Source: Drosophila miranda
Lineage: Eukaryota; Arthropoda; Insecta; Diptera; Drosophilidae
Reading direction: 5' to 3'
Length of the DNA: 64,000 nucleotides
Assembly: GCF_003369915.1 (NCBI RefSeq)
Contig: NC_046675.1
Span: forward strand, 9,548,001-9,612,000
Shown here: positions 36,069-48,876 of the stretch, piece by piece
How the letters are laid out: each line of letters begins with the position of its first letter
Numbering within the stretch: position 1 is the first letter of the stretch
Made by a program: the position numbers and the translations under genes
The notes under the pieces: generated by a model
Seen by the model: the letters and a program-made list of their open reading frames with translations, nothing else
Database searches by the model: none
What the model was told of the DNA's origin: nothing

Positions 36069-37243
36069 AGCCGCCGTAGAGGCGTCTCTTGGCCCAAGAG
36101 GTGCTTTTGCGTGTGTGTGTGTGTTTTTGTATGGCCTGTGACTCAGGTGCGGATTTGGGTCAATGCGATGCTCAACAAGAGACGATCATGACTGCTGATT
36201 TCGACTCGACCACAAAGATTATGAAACTGACTTTTGCTAAACAACTGAACTTCCAGCACGTAACCAAAGAGTTCCTATTAACTTAGGTATTATGTTATCG
36301 TAAATAAACTAAACTAATTATGTCTTAATACTCAAGAAGGGCTTGTCTTTTATATCTGGCCGTAAATGGGACTTCAGAGACTATATTTTCATTCAACTTA
36401 AAAAATGCAAAGTTCCGGCACGAATCTAGGGGGTTTCCCTTTCCATTAAAACACTCCAGTTATTACCTTATCGTTCTTACGTTTAACACTGATGCTTCAG
36501 GGTTGCTTTCTGGTACCGATTCCTATATTCAGCAGATGGTTATCTGCTGGTACTTTGAACAATAAAAAAATCATTGAGATCCAGGGTCAGCACTCATATT
36601 TTCACATGTCTTGAGTGCGTTTGTGTGCGTAGACAGCAGGCGAAAAGGAACGTGAGGCAGCGCAGCAGCAAAACACTCTCCTATGCACTGTGTATAGGAC
36701 GCTGCCGGGCCCTGATTTTAATGCACAAATGTCGTAGTGTAAGCTTTGCGATACGCCAGACAGGACTTCCCATTCCATTCGGTCTGATCTTTGAATTCTT
36801 GAGCGTAACCTTTTAAGACAATACAAATTCTTTGTTTTGTTTTTTTTTTTATTTTTTATTTAAAAAATAGTTGCATATACAAAATCTTACATCAAAATAA
36901 ATTTTATAATTATTAAAGGTTTCTTGTTCGGTTTTCCGGTCTTCAATATCATTTAACTTAATCGCTCTATTTCTGCTATTTAATAATAATATATACAAAA
37001 ATATGTATGAAGAAAGAAAGAACTCTGAACTGAAGAAAATGGCAGTGTCAAACTACTGACTGGCTATAGAAATGCTGTATGGAGAGGCGAATGGTGGTGA
37101 GCACAGACTAGTAAAGAGACTAAGCAGTAGTAGAAAAGAGGAGATTTGCAGAAGTACAGAACTGCAGAGGAGAATGGACAGTGTATGGAGGCCAAAAATT
37201 GAATCCAGATTGTTAAACAAGCCTTAACCAACACAAATGGCAT
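36069..37243. other. Spacer between Eh and the peroxidase 3' end
   Basis: Contains the Eh 3' trailer with AATAAA at about 36302, then AT-rich DNA and the peroxidase 3' trailer on the opposite strand. The two genes converge. No other gene seen. Confidence 0.6.
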
Positions 37244-40200
37244 TTACTTCCTAAAGTTGAGTAGCGTATCGGGTATTTCATTAATGTAATTCTGAAAGAT
37301 ACAAGATATAAATAATAATAATATTTAAATCAATTAAAATCAATTTTGATAACTTACATAGAGAGAGGGATCCACGCCGTGATTGCCAAAGTCGGCCCAT
37401 TTCGAAAGATCAATCGATGGTATAATGCCGCTCTTGCAGGGCACTCGGGGGTTACTACAAAATTTCCAATAGATTAAGATACTTTCTCTATATATGTCGA
37501 AATGATTCACTTACATTTCGTGATCCGGCAGTACCATGGGATAGATTTGTACGGTATCTATCAAGTCAGTGTTGTCGCAAATCAAGCGGGAGAGCTTCGC
37601 CTTGCGTATCTCCTGCAGCTGTTCGGGGGTGAAGGAAGATGGCTGGTTGGGCAGTTCGTACCAGAAACGATCGCCGCGGCGCAGGTAACTCATCTGGGTG
37701 GCAATGACACAGGCAAAGGTCGGTCCCAGCATAGAGCCAGGCAGCGACTTCTCCGAAACTCCGCCAGACCACAGATCAATGTCAGAAGGGTGCCTAAAGG
37801 ATAAATAAACTGTAAGTACTGATTTAATACGAGTATAAATCATCGTGAAACCTACTCGAATATGCTACCATAACGCAAAACAGTCTCATTGGGCATCGAG
37901 CCGTACATCTCATCCCAGGTGTTGGAGGTGGGCAGACCACAGAACTTGCGGAACTCCATGTAGCCGGGAATACCGAACTCTCGACCGCGCTGCATGTTGA
38001 ACGAGACCAGATCCATGCCGAAGCGGGCACCCTCCTTCTTGAACAGATGGTTGGTCACCTCCTGGGTGATGGAGTCGTCCATGGCCTGGGCCACTTGGTT
38101 CATCAGACCCATGAAGTACTCATCGAGAACACCAGCCCGGTACAGATCGTAGGGGCGACGAATCAGGTCCGACAAACGTTTCGAGGCAATGAACTTGTGG
38201 GCCTTCGACCAGCGTTCCACAGCGGTGGGCAGCAGGGAGTGGCCGAAGCGGAAGGCGGCACCAGCAAAGGAATCAATTATGCCCGGATTCACTGCCGAAT
38301 CATAGCCATCCCAGTAGCCGTCTTTCTGCAGCACCAGGCCGAACTTCTCCATCACCTCCTTGCCCAAAAGAATGGGCAGGAACTCGTTGTATGTCACGTG
38401 CTGGACAATGGCGATGTTGATGCGTCGTGCCTCCTGGAACAGGGTCTCGTCGTCCCAGTGTTTGTTGATTTGCGCCATACCTGTGGCCAGGCGATTGTGC
38501 TCTCGTGCCATCAGCGTGTGCATGCAGGTCAGGACCAGCTGTTCATTCACTCGAATCTCTCCGCCCTCGAAGCAGTACATGCTCTTGTTGGGTCGCGTGC
38601 AGCCCTCGTCGGGTATATCCAGCTTGAGGGGCAGCAGGTCCTTCAGGCCGTACTCCTGGAACACGGGATTCATGCGCATCAATCCACCGTAGCCAGTGCG
38701 AAGCTTGCGGGCAAACGCTTCCTTCACTCCGTACACAGTATTGGCATCGATGACGCCGGTTAGAGTGTTGAACTGTTGGCGCGAGCCTGGAGTGGAATTA
38801 AGCAGAGGATTAGGAGGGCTTCCACAGAAAAGGTCGAATGAAACTTACCCAGTCGGCAGCCGGGTCGGGGCGATGGGAAGCCGCGCACGAAATCGATGCA
38901 CTTGACATTAAAGAGACGATAAAAGTAGTCATCATCTGGCACGCGGATCTCGTTGCAGTAGGGGTGCTTCAGATGTAGCGGACGCTTGCAACACTCCTCC
39001 GGATCGTTGCGGTTGATGGGATCTGTGTGGGAGGGGGGGTTTATGATTGTATTTACGTTGCAGCTGCTTAAAGCTGCTTATAATGCAGCTCAAGACATAC
39101 CCAGCGGAGTTCCTGTGAGCGTGAAATCGTGATCCATGAACTGACCCCAGGCGATGACCATTACAGTGCCCGCGTGATCGTGATAGCCATCGTCGGGGTG
39201 CATGGTGCGTGAGACGACACGCGAGAAGGGCAAATCCCGGCCGGTAACCGATATCCGTGGGGCGTTGATACCATCCGCATAGAGGGGACCGATCAGTCGC
39301 TGGAAGGGAGCATTTGCCGCTCCCCATGTGGGATGCTCGATGTTGTTGCACAGCCCATCGAAGCGGCGGTATTTTCCTGGTCGGCACTCGACGCCCGCAA
39401 AGAAGGGCGGACACACCTCCCGAATCATCGTCTTTGAAGTGTCAATCGTGGGCAGACCCTTCTCAATCTCCTCATAGGACAGTCCATAGCTGGAACAGAA
39501 AGTAAACGGAATTTAATTGCCAGTCTGCTACGCTCGTTAGTAATTGCATCTGAATGCCGTTCACGTTCACGCAACTGCGGATATCGCTAAACTTGGCTCT
39601 TTCCTGTGTCGCTGTCTGTCCTGACTGCCTGTCGAGCGATTCTCTACACTCGAAATGCTTATCGGAAAATTGCAAAATTAACGTATTAGCCCAGTTAGCA
39701 AACGGCCTGTAATTAACGCGCTTTTGGTCTGGCTAACAGTGACAGATATTGATGTTGATGTCTGACGTTGACAGTGGCAAATTTTTTCAATTGGTACCCG
39801 GCTTTTTTTCCAATTTTGGACCGAGAGTTTTATGCTGACAAACATGTATTTGTGGGCAATTAAAAGATCCAGAAAATGGGTAGAAAACCGCAGTGCCGGC
39901 ACATAAATATCCAAAGGGACCGCCACAGACGTAGACTCTTCCTCAAGTGAATGAGAAAGCGAGAAAAGCCGAAGGGAAATCGTTTCTGGCCGGCTATTGT
40001 GTGATGTGATGGTGAAATGGGAAGTGGAAAGCTGTAAAACTTCACAGCCAATTGGGTCTTAAAGCGAGTCTGCAATTTAGAGGTGTACCCGTTGTATAAG
40101 GTCGTTAAACCCGCGAAAATACAAGGCAACAGATATTCCAGATAGGGATATTCCGTTCGTCACGGCAACAAATCAATCGTCCATAATTGATTTACATTAC

Positions 40201-43200
40201 ATTGGATTGCATCTTTTCGTTTGCATCCCATCCTGTTTACAGCCGACTCTTTGTTTTATAGAATGATCATAAACAAAACAGGCAACAGCCGCCTCTGCCG
40301 TTTACAACATGTTATAAGCCATAATCAAAAGATTATACAACGGCAATTGAACCAGTCGCAGCTGCATCAGCTGGAGCTGGAGATGAAGATGCGACCCGAG
40401 CCAGCCTTAGACACGATGAGTGAAAGTCAAACACATTGCGCTGTGGGCAGATGCAGAGGGGACAAGCTTTGAGCACATGATCTGGCCTGGCCGCCAACTG
40501 TGGCCAACTGACTTGGCAACCCGCTTACCCAGATTCCGCATCACTCCACTCCAATGCAATAGCCAATCGTTGGCCAACCCCAAAGCGCAGAAAGAAAGGC
40601 TTCGGGGTCGAAGTTGTAGATACCCTTGTAGATATAATCATGCTATTTGGATATTATTTGTCTGCGATGTATCAAGCAGTCAGAGTTAATTCGATTATCT
40701 TCCGAAACCGGCTTTTATCACCAACTACTCTACCCTTATTATGATCTGATTTATTTACAGATTTGTCAGGATTCATTGATGCTTGTTTTCCTAGTGATCC
40801 TTTCTTGGCGTTTCAGTATCGTACATTATTTTATCGACTAAGTTTTCTGTGTTCAAAAACGCCTCCTTTTGGCTGTGAACAAATGCAATATACCCCTGTG
40901 TTCAACGAGTACGGAGTACGAAAAGGAGAAATAAAACTGGAAATGCTGTGTGGCATCTTCCGCAGCTTCTTTGGTCTGGGTGTGGGGGGTGGCCGCTGAG
41001 AGCGGGTTGGATCGGAGTGTCGGGGAAGATAGTCACGCGCACTCTCACTGGGGCTGTCTGGCACTGTGGTTCGTTGCATAATCCGAGTTTGTTTTCATCT
41101 GCTGCAAGCTCAACAAATAGCTGCAAATATTTTTGTTTGGCAAAAATGCGGTTGCGCCAGTGGGGGAAGCGGGCGCATGGAAGAAGGCCTCGTGTGCACC
41201 TCAAGTGCCTGTGCACCAGTGACTGTCCATCAGTCAGATCCGCAGACGCAGACAGAGCATAGTTTTCGGCAGTGCAATTAGCATTTGCATGTGCCAGACT
41301 TTCAAAAAACTCCATATACATATCCCGCAGATGCTTTTATGTTCCGATTTCGGCGGAGCACAGAACCTTGAAGGCTGGCAAGACAAGACAAGAAAAGACA
41401 AGACAGGCCGAATCTCATACATATTCGATGACTGCAGGCGGTCTTAACCGTGTTGCACGACTTAACTGCCTTGTCATGCGTTATTTGGCAACGGTTATTA
41501 GTGCCGAGGGAGCTGGTGGGCGTGCCAGGGCAACTTTCAAATGCGTTTAGCGTGGATTACTTACGTGCGGGCCAACTGGATGGAAATGTCGAGCAGCAGC
41601 TCGCCCACGGTTGCCAGCTCCTCCGGCTTCCAGTCCGACTTGGGTTGTGCCACATCTGCAAAACACATGAGAGATTATATTATCCGTTTCATGAACTCTT
41701 TGTGCAGAGAATCCCCATCGCCATCGCCACCCACTTACGTATACGCTTCCGTGCATCCAAGTAGGCGGCATTGATGGCATCGTAGGTGATGCAAGTGCCG
41801 GGTCCATTGTTGTAGGGGTTCCTGCAAAGAGCCACAATAGATTGATGTGAAAGTGATTCCAATTGGCATTAACAGGCAATTTGTCCCTTATCACATGCTC
41901 CCACAAGCCCAGCCCCCTCCTCCTGCTTTAAAGGCCTGCGCAGTGGAGGATAATCAAATTATTACCAGGCGACTGCATCAAGCGGCTATGAGGCGAACAG
42001 AGCTGAATTCCTGGCCACAGTGCGGAACGTGACTTGGTCGAGGCAACATCATCAGCATGGATCTGGAGCAGGCACACAGCAGGCTCAGTCAAATACTGAA
42101 AAGCCATAAGCCAAACTATCTGGGTGTGCATATTCAGGACTTGCTGCTCAGGTCAGGCCAAACCTCGAAATGGAGTCCAAAATTGGTCAAATGGCTGAAG
42201 GGGTTTCTGGGGATCATAGTGCTGCTATTCAGTTTGAAGTACTACAACGAGGAGCTACAGGGACAGGTGAGGGAATGACTAAAGTGATCGTATGCTATGA
42301 TGAAATCAATAACGAATCAGTTTTTCCTTTCGAAATAATAGCTTGTAAGTGCTAGAGAGAAATCCGGGCTGATACATTCGTTTTCCTCTATCTCTCTAGA
42401 ATTGTTTCCTTTCCTTACCTCGCCCCTTGCGGTATGCTCTTCGTCCACCCGAAAATTGTAAGTTCTGTGTGAACATCAAAAATGTGCCACGCCTCCAGGA
42501 GATTAGTCCCAATGAGTTTGAGAGAAAATATGCGTACAGTGGGGCCCCAGTAATTGTCAGCGATGCCACCCAAAATTGGACAGCAATTACAGTGGGTATT
42601 ACGTTTTCGATGTCGTTGAAGATCTCAATGTGAGTTCATGTGATCATTTTGGAATAGCTCTTCAACTACTGGTACTTTCGAGATGTCTATGGCAAGGCTA
42701 TGCGGAAGCAACGCATAAAGGACTGCCAGTTTTTGCCGTATAAGACGGGATTCCAAGATATCTACGAGGCCCTGGATATGCCGGAAGAGCGGGTTGAGCT
42801 GAAAGAGGGAGAGAAGCCCTGGTACTTTGGCTGGAGCAATTGCCATACGGAAACGGCAGAGGAGTTTCGCAGGCACTACGGAAGGCCCTATTTTTTGCCC
42901 GAAAGTTCGGAGAATAATGCAGTTGATTGGTTCTTCATTGGCACATCCGGACTGGGCGCACAGATGCATGTGCGTATGCATGTCCTCTTTGGGCACTATT
43001 GATTGATCAAATCTCATTCCCATACAGATTGACAACGTGAGATTGCCCTCGTGGCAAGCGCAGCTGGCAGGAAGCAAGCGCTGGCTGCTGGTGCCCCCAC
43101 CCGAGTGCTATTTCCAATGCCGCAGCTTCGATGTGGTGGTGCGGCAGGGTGACATTAGTGGGTACAAGTTGGATTATATTGGCCGATAGCTAATCGATAC

Positions 43201-46200
43201 TCTTCCAGTTGTATTGGACACCAACAAATGGTACCACCAGACCTTTGTCCAGCCCGGAGCCATCAGCCTAACCATCGGGGCTGAATATGACTAGACTCAA
43301 CCGGCTCGCGGCGGGTTTTCCGCCCAACAGGAAACGGCTGCCTCGACATCTCCATCGCAGACGCTGTGGCCAAAACAAACACGGACAACTGGACAACTGC
43401 GGCTGTATCTGTAACTGTTACAGTAACAAACTTAACTTAAACATTGCATATTTTTCTCTGTGTTTGCCAGCCGGTTTGTTAATTAAATGCCAAAAACACG
43501 CAAATTTCTTATGTTGGGCAGCTGCCCGAGAAAATCTCCCCCAAAATGGGGGCCAGCAACTTCCTCGAATGGCGCGACATGTAAAACGCGTGTCAGACGA
43601 CAACGATGCGTGTTAACAATGCGTAAGTATTAAGTAATTACAGCAACAACTGTAGAAGCAGCTACAGCAGCAACATACCAACACAAAAACGCACAACAAA
43701 AATGTGCAACAAATAGCAGCGACAGAGACACATGGCCAACACACGCAATGCAAAACCATTTCAGCTAAAAGCAACATTTTTCAGGAACTTGCAGCCATTT
43801 AATGCGTACCCGTTAATGGAGCAGAGCATACCCACCAAGGCATCATGTTTGAATGCGTATCCGTATCCGTAAAAAGAAATTTTGAATTCAATCGGATCCA
43901 AAAGGATGCAAATATTGATATACTGTACTTGCAAGTAATCAAATTAAAATAGTTACAATCAATACTCTTTACCAAATATAGACTTTGATATGTTTTTGGT
44001 ATTTCTATTATCTTAAATTAATTTTTTTCATATTATTTAGGGCATAGACTGACAGCAGGTGTACATATAAGTAGGAACATACTGCTGACCTCAGAAATTG
44101 CAGTGAAATTTTGGTTAGATATTAAATGTTTCATACTTATTTGTATGTCCTTCGGACTGAACAATGTATTGTTCAATGCTTTTTAATATATTTAGAAGCT
44201 TCTTAAGTTGTATTTGCTTGGCAATATTTATTGTTAGTGCATTCCACCTTCGCCATGGTAAGGCAACAATTTGCCCGCATTTTTCTTAGGCAAATTTGTC
44301 AAATCGAAATCGAAAATGGCAATGCCTGGCACTTAACTGGTCTGCCAGTTAATTTTCCAAAAGTACACGAAATAAAATAAAAAAAAGTTAACCAAAATTT
44401 ACTGCGCCTGATAAGTTCAATGTGCGCATAGCCGGAGAGTTTTGGGCCAGCTAGAAAGTTGCTTGCATGCGGCACGCACTGCCACAGTCTGTGTGCTCGG
44501 ACCTGGACCTGGAGCTGTACCTGTACTTGTTATCCTGATTGTGTTGCTGCAAAGTAAAAACTAATGTTACGAATTTTGGGCCGGGGATCGTGAATTCAAT
44601 ATGCGCTCGCAGGTGCGCGGACAACACTTCCTGATCGAAGCGAAACTGTATTGAGTTGCATGGGCCGCTGTGGCGTATGCGTAATATTGTGAATAATTGC
44701 AAAAGCGTGTCGTAAACGCGCTGGCAAAATATTCAAATATCATTTATCTATGCGAGAGCGGGTCTCTATTTCTGCTTCTCCTTTTCTCAACATTTCGGGG
44801 GCCCCATGGCATAACCATGGAGGCGATCGTTGTCTCTCAGGGGCTACTTCGCTTACGCAGATGGGGACAGAGACGGGGACACAGACAGAGATGGAGACGG
44901 AGATGCAGTTGCAGATGGAGGCTCAGATACAAATACAGACTTGGGGTAGACAAAAAGTTTCAGAGGCCGCAATGAAAGTGGCCGTGCAAAACCTGTATTT
45001 AACTTTAAGTAGGTTGCCGCTTGGTTGCCAATTGTTGGCTGCATTTTTCCCAGCTGACCGCAACGCAGCCAGGTTCAACATTCAAGCCAAAGTCAGCCTT
45101 AACGATCTTGCAGACTCACGTTTTGATGCCCGGCGACCCCAAATTAGCTCCAATTCCAGATGACCCCCGCACACAGATGCAGAGATACACAGATCCACAG
45201 ATACTCGAACACCATCGAACAATTTGCAGCAGATCAATCTCGATCTGGATCGTGTGACATTTAAAATATAGATATCTGCTGGCGGCCAAGTGCCATGAGT
45301 GCTGGCTGAAGCTGAAGTTCACGTCGGGAGGCATTGTGTCTTGGCAGTATTTCAAAGTCACTTTTCGAAATCATTTCAAGATAAAAGTCTGCCATCTCAG
45401 TGGCGGTATCGGTCCCTCCGCCGCACAGGTGGGTTTATTTTTCCGTTTTTCCTTTAACATCTGCAAGTGTTGCAATGCCATTTGTTTGAATGCTGGTTTG
45501 CTGTTTTGCTATTTATGTTTGCGGCTTTTTGTCGTGCGGTTTGCTTTTTTCCATTACTAATAAGTCGCTTTGGTCTGTCAGGTGACTTCATGATGCGTCT
45601 GTCTGCATCACATGTTGGTTGTGTCGCTGCTGTCATCGCTCGAGGCCTGTTCGAGGCCACAAACCATTTGCTGCTGCATACATGCCTGTATTGACCGTGC
45701 CTGTTACACGTAAGAACCCATTCTGAGCAGTCTGTTTTGACACCTCTTCAAGTCAGTTCTGGCAATATATAAGACCCATCCAGCCAACGGCTAGACTACT
45801 CAAAAGTTCGTATTCGCCAGAATGAGATCGGCAGCAATCCTGCTCTTGTTTATTGGCCTCAGCAAGGCCGCGAATCACACTTATCCTCTCAGTACTAGTA
45901 CTGAGTTCCCAAAAGTCGGTTCTATTAATACTAACTGCTCTCTTGAGGCTTTGCCAATTTGCGGATACAGGCCATATTCAGGCGGCCGTACCGTTTGCAC
46001 CTTCCTCAATATGTGCTTCTATGACCAATTTGTTTTGGCAACGCAAAATGGTGAGCTTGGAAAAAATCATACTTACTCCATATTGCAAGAAAAATTCATC
46101 TAATTGGCAGATTGGCGGGTAGAGAGTAATGAGCCTTGCCAGTGGCCGACAAATGATTGTCACCAAATACTGAACGAAAGAAGGCATTCACGAAAAGCCA

Positions 46201-47246
46201 AGAAACATCACAGGCTAGGAGCACATAAAAATGCATCGAAGTCAATGCAACATTCAAGAACCCAGAAGCATCACAAGACAGAAAGACGGGACAGCAAAGA
46301 AGGTCTGAAGTTACTAGACTCAAGCCTACCCCCTATTAAAGTGACACCAAGGGACCAGATATATGGCAGCTCTGAAACACCGCAAATCCCAAAGGTCACT
46401 AGTTGGACCTTAGTGGAAAATAATCATCACACTACCGAAAAGCCCGTACCCTGGAGGAGGCGTGGTAGGCAATCCCGATCGAAAGGCAAGAAACGTCGCA
46501 AGACAGAGTCCAAGCCAAGAGCCAAGATTCAGCCCAAAAAAGAAACAGAAATTGATGTAAGGGAGACTATGTTTCAATAAAACCTACATAGTTTCCGGCA
46601 AATGTCTTATTATTTCCCTGTAAGCTTGAATGAAGACGTTTTCTGTCAAGTGTGGTAACTACTCTATGCAGCAGCAGATCCCATCACATCACTCAGCAGG
46701 CGCACTCACCATGGTACCTCCCAACTCAATGCAACTGCAACGTCAGATATGAGTAGTCGACTCTCCCATAGGTTGTAGCTTCTGCTGCTGCTGCAGTTGA
46801 TAATGATTAGCTCAAAGCTTGTGTTAGGCCATGTTGTCGTAGGTGTACAGCATCGACAGGTAGCAGCCCCATGTTGCCACTGCTCAAACAAGCAGCAACA
46901 GCAACAACAACTGCCACAGGCAGAGCCAGAGCCAGAGCCAGACCCAGACCCAAGATTTATGGCTGTCAGTCAGGCATTTGCGCCGTTTCGGTGTCAACGT
47001 TCAAATATTTGAGCCGCAAACATAACCCAGAATGCTGCCGAGCCACTTTTTCTGCAAAGCCACAGCACAGTTTCTATTTGTACTTACAGAGTGCCGCGGA
47101 ATAGATTCACATTGTAGTCGTAGACGGAGGAGCGACCAGGTCCGGCCAGCAACAGGGCGCACTCCGATCCGTGGGCCGTCTGCAGTTGTTCGCCAAACTG
47201 ATGATACTGCGCCTGCGCGGCGGCCAGAAGGGAGAGCAGAAGTATT
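37244..47246 (-). CDS. Pxd: Animal haem peroxidase, Pxd-like
   Basis: Nine coding exons on the minus strand, all in consistent splice phase: 47246-47088, 41821-41739, 41655-41565, 39489-39101, 39022-38849, 38786-37856, 37793-37515, 37454-37358, 37291-37244. They give about 749 residues. The first listed exon starts at an acceptor (TTCCAG) and opens with a signal-peptide core (ILLLSLLAAAQAQ), so a short upstream exon with the start codon is missing from my model. Catalytic features of the peroxidase-cyclooxygenase family are intact: distal His in MDHDFTLT (39131-39129), Arg and Glu in IRVNEQL (38553 and 38544), REHNRLAT, and proximal His in RFGHSLLP (38241-38239). It probably oxidises phenolic or tyrosine residues using H2O2 in a secreted setting such as chorion or cuticle cross-linking. 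Two genes are nested in its 5.3-kb first recognised intron. Confidence 0.93.
39490..41564. other. Peroxidase intron, 2.1 kb, no gene seen
   Basis: Lies between peroxidase exons. Open frames on both strands are short and lack domain character. Nothing else recognised. Confidence 0.6.
42057..43294 (+). CDS. JmjC-domain 2-oxoglutarate oxygenase with N-terminal membrane anchor
   Basis: Five exons in phase: 42057-42266, 42400-42591, 42658-42969, 43028-43157, 43209-43294, giving 309 residues. Residues about 46-63 (WLKGFLGIIVLLFSLKYY) form a single hydrophobic segment, probably a membrane anchor. The C-terminal half is a JmjC/cupin fold: FERKYAYSGAPVIVSDAT (cf. FIIKYVYSGRPVIV-type openings), FNYWYFRDVY, then the Fe(II) triad with HID at residues 238-240 and the distal His at about 291 in KWYHQTFVQPGAISLTIG, plus GSKRWLLVPPPE between them. 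This resembles the lysyl-hydroxylase/FIH-like JmjC branch more than histone demethylases. Substrate unknown. The gene lies wholly inside a peroxidase intron on the opposite strand. The donor of exon 2 (ACA/GTGGGT) is weaker than the rest. Confidence 0.85.
43295..45765. other. Intronic spacer within the peroxidase gene
   Basis: Between the two nested genes. Contains GAGACGGAGATG-type purine repeats at about 44860-44940. No coding gene supported. Confidence 0.5.
45766..45773 (+). promoter_or_regulatory. TATA box of the Kazal-like tailed gene
   Basis: TATATAAG lies 49-56 bases before the start codon, predicting a start site near 45797 and a very short leader, as is usual for highly expressed secretory genes. 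Confidence 0.6.
45822..46580 (+). CDS. Kazal-like secreted protein with long basic tail (glue-protein-like)
   Basis: Two exons, 45822-46050 and 46111-46580, joined by a phase-1 GT-AG intron, giving 232 residues. A signal peptide (MRSAAILLLFIGLSKA) precedes a cysteine-rich region with the spacing C-SLEALPIC-GYRP, VCTFLNMC and, after the intron, PCQWPTNDC. The remaining about 130 residues are hydrophilic and rich in Lys, Arg, His and Ser, with a very basic stretch (WRRRGRQSRSKGKKRRK). The MRS start, signal, intron position and phase match the two Kazal genes at 48.9 and 50.7 kb, so I regard it as a diverged relative with an added tail. Its place near Eh and a Pxd-like gene suggests the Sgs5 glue-gene family of D. 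melanogaster, but I could not compare sequences. It lies inside a peroxidase intron, opposite strand. Confidence 0.75.
46581..47087. other. Intronic spacer within the peroxidase gene
   Basis: Between the tailed Kazal-like gene and the first recognised peroxidase exon. Contains a CAGAGC repeat at about 46918-46948 and no gene I can support. Confidence 0.5.
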
Positions 47247-47454
47247 CTGGAAGTAGACGAGTGGCAAAAAAGCAAATTAATACGTTATGTATGCATATAT
47301 GCAGTGGAGGCGACACGCCTCTTTGACAAATAGAAACACGCCCGTGGCCAAGAGTATTAATCAGCCAGCAGCCACAGATACAACAGGCAACGGCATATGT
47401 GGCAGCTGCTGCTGCTACCAATGGGCTATTTGGCGTTGGTATGGGTATTGGTAG

Positions 47455-47496
<42 letters not shown>

Positions 47497-48597
47497 ATAC
47501 ATACATAAGTCCAAATATTCCATATGGACTGGCCATTGTTTTGGGCGTTTCGGTTACTGTCAGCCAGCGGGAGGGCATGGTAGGAGAACCTGACATCTGA
47601 CATCTGGCAACCTTGCTTTTATTTTTAGATTTAATGCGCTCAGATTTATGACTCGGGGCTCGTGTTAATGCCTTGTTGGCTTTTGTCGCCCGACCAGGTT
47701 TTACACAACAAAAAACGCAGCAACAGAAACACATTTTCGGACAATTGTTAACGCCTTTTGATAATTATTGATATTGATTGCTTTTGATATTTCTGGCTCT
47801 GGCAGCAGCTAACAGTGAAAGTATTTTGCTTTAATCTACAACCTATTCAGTGTTCCTCCTTCCCAATTCGATCCCAATGGTTTGCTTTTCTCTCTTATAA
47901 ATTGCACCATAGATTGCATCGAATTTCCTTAAAGCTCACACAATTAATACCAATTTACGGCAGCTTAAATATTTAATTGCAACTTAAAAAGTAATTTCTC
48001 AATTGTTTAAATTAATGAAATTTGAGTAGCCAAACTTTAGCCACTTGTTGAAACACCTGGCTGACAATTATCAAATATATCAATATATTAACAAATAATT
48101 CTAATTTCTACGGGCTTATTGGGGAATATCCCGAATATATTAGCGAAAAGGGATCTTCATAGTTGTATGATATATCATATTTCCATGCACCATCTTTGAT
48201 GGTCTTTCGTAATGATGTCTCTGTTATGTCCTTAGGTAGGATTTTAGTTTTTTTCCGAAATCTTTTCATTCTTTATATGTAGAGTCTACATACATATATA
48301 CAATCGCACGCTTTGGACGGGAAGACGAAAAAAATAATTTTTAATGATGCTGAAATATTGTTTATGTGTATAGTAGTACCTTTTGATGCTGCTGACACTC
48401 AGTAAATACACTAAAGAGTGAAAGTACTTCGCTTTTCATTGAAAGACAAGACCCACAAAAGGGCAAAGCTCCCTGGGCAGCAGGTTCGTTTATATAAGTA
48501 AAAACCCAAACAGAAACAATAACGCACTTAAGTCCTTTCACTTTTCATTTGACACAGTTGGGGCTTTCTTTTCGAGAGACCACATTAAATGTGATAC
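47247..48597. other. Upstream region of the peroxidase gene
   Basis: Should contain or lead toward the missing first peroxidase exon on the minus strand, but I could not find an ATG followed by a donor in the right phase with confidence. Also contains the GGGTAT repeat listed separately. Confidence 0.4.
47437..47497 (+). repeat. GGGTAT hexanucleotide microsatellite
   Basis: About eight near-perfect copies of GGGTAT, with the first few degenerate (GGTATTGGTAGGGGTAT). Confidence 0.9.
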
Positions 48598-48822
48598 TTT
48601 GTCGGACGTGCCGCAACATGGCCCTGTATTCATTACAGAAAGGAGGGGGTCTGAATATAACTGGGGAGCAAAGGTAGCCCCATTCAACAAATCTTTAAGT
48701 ATGTACAATAGTATGCATCTTATTGTACGGAAAAATTGCAGTATTTGCACAAATGTTTCGCAGATATTTTACGAATAATTGCATTGGGCTCTTCTGTACA
48801 GAACTTTTTCAGGGCTCTGCCG

Positions 48823-48830
48823 TATAAATA
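48823..48830 (+). promoter_or_regulatory. TATA box of Kazal gene 1
   Basis: TATAAATA lies 47-54 bases before the start codon. The paralogue has the same box at the same distance. Confidence 0.65.
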
Positions 48831-48876
48831 GACATATCCAGTATTAGCGATCATTCCCAAAAGATTTGTCAACATC

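Noticed and set aside
46697..46712. Minus-strand ATG followed by GTGAGT as a possible first peroxidase exon
   Set aside because: It lies downstream of the first recognised peroxidase exon on that strand, so cannot precede it.
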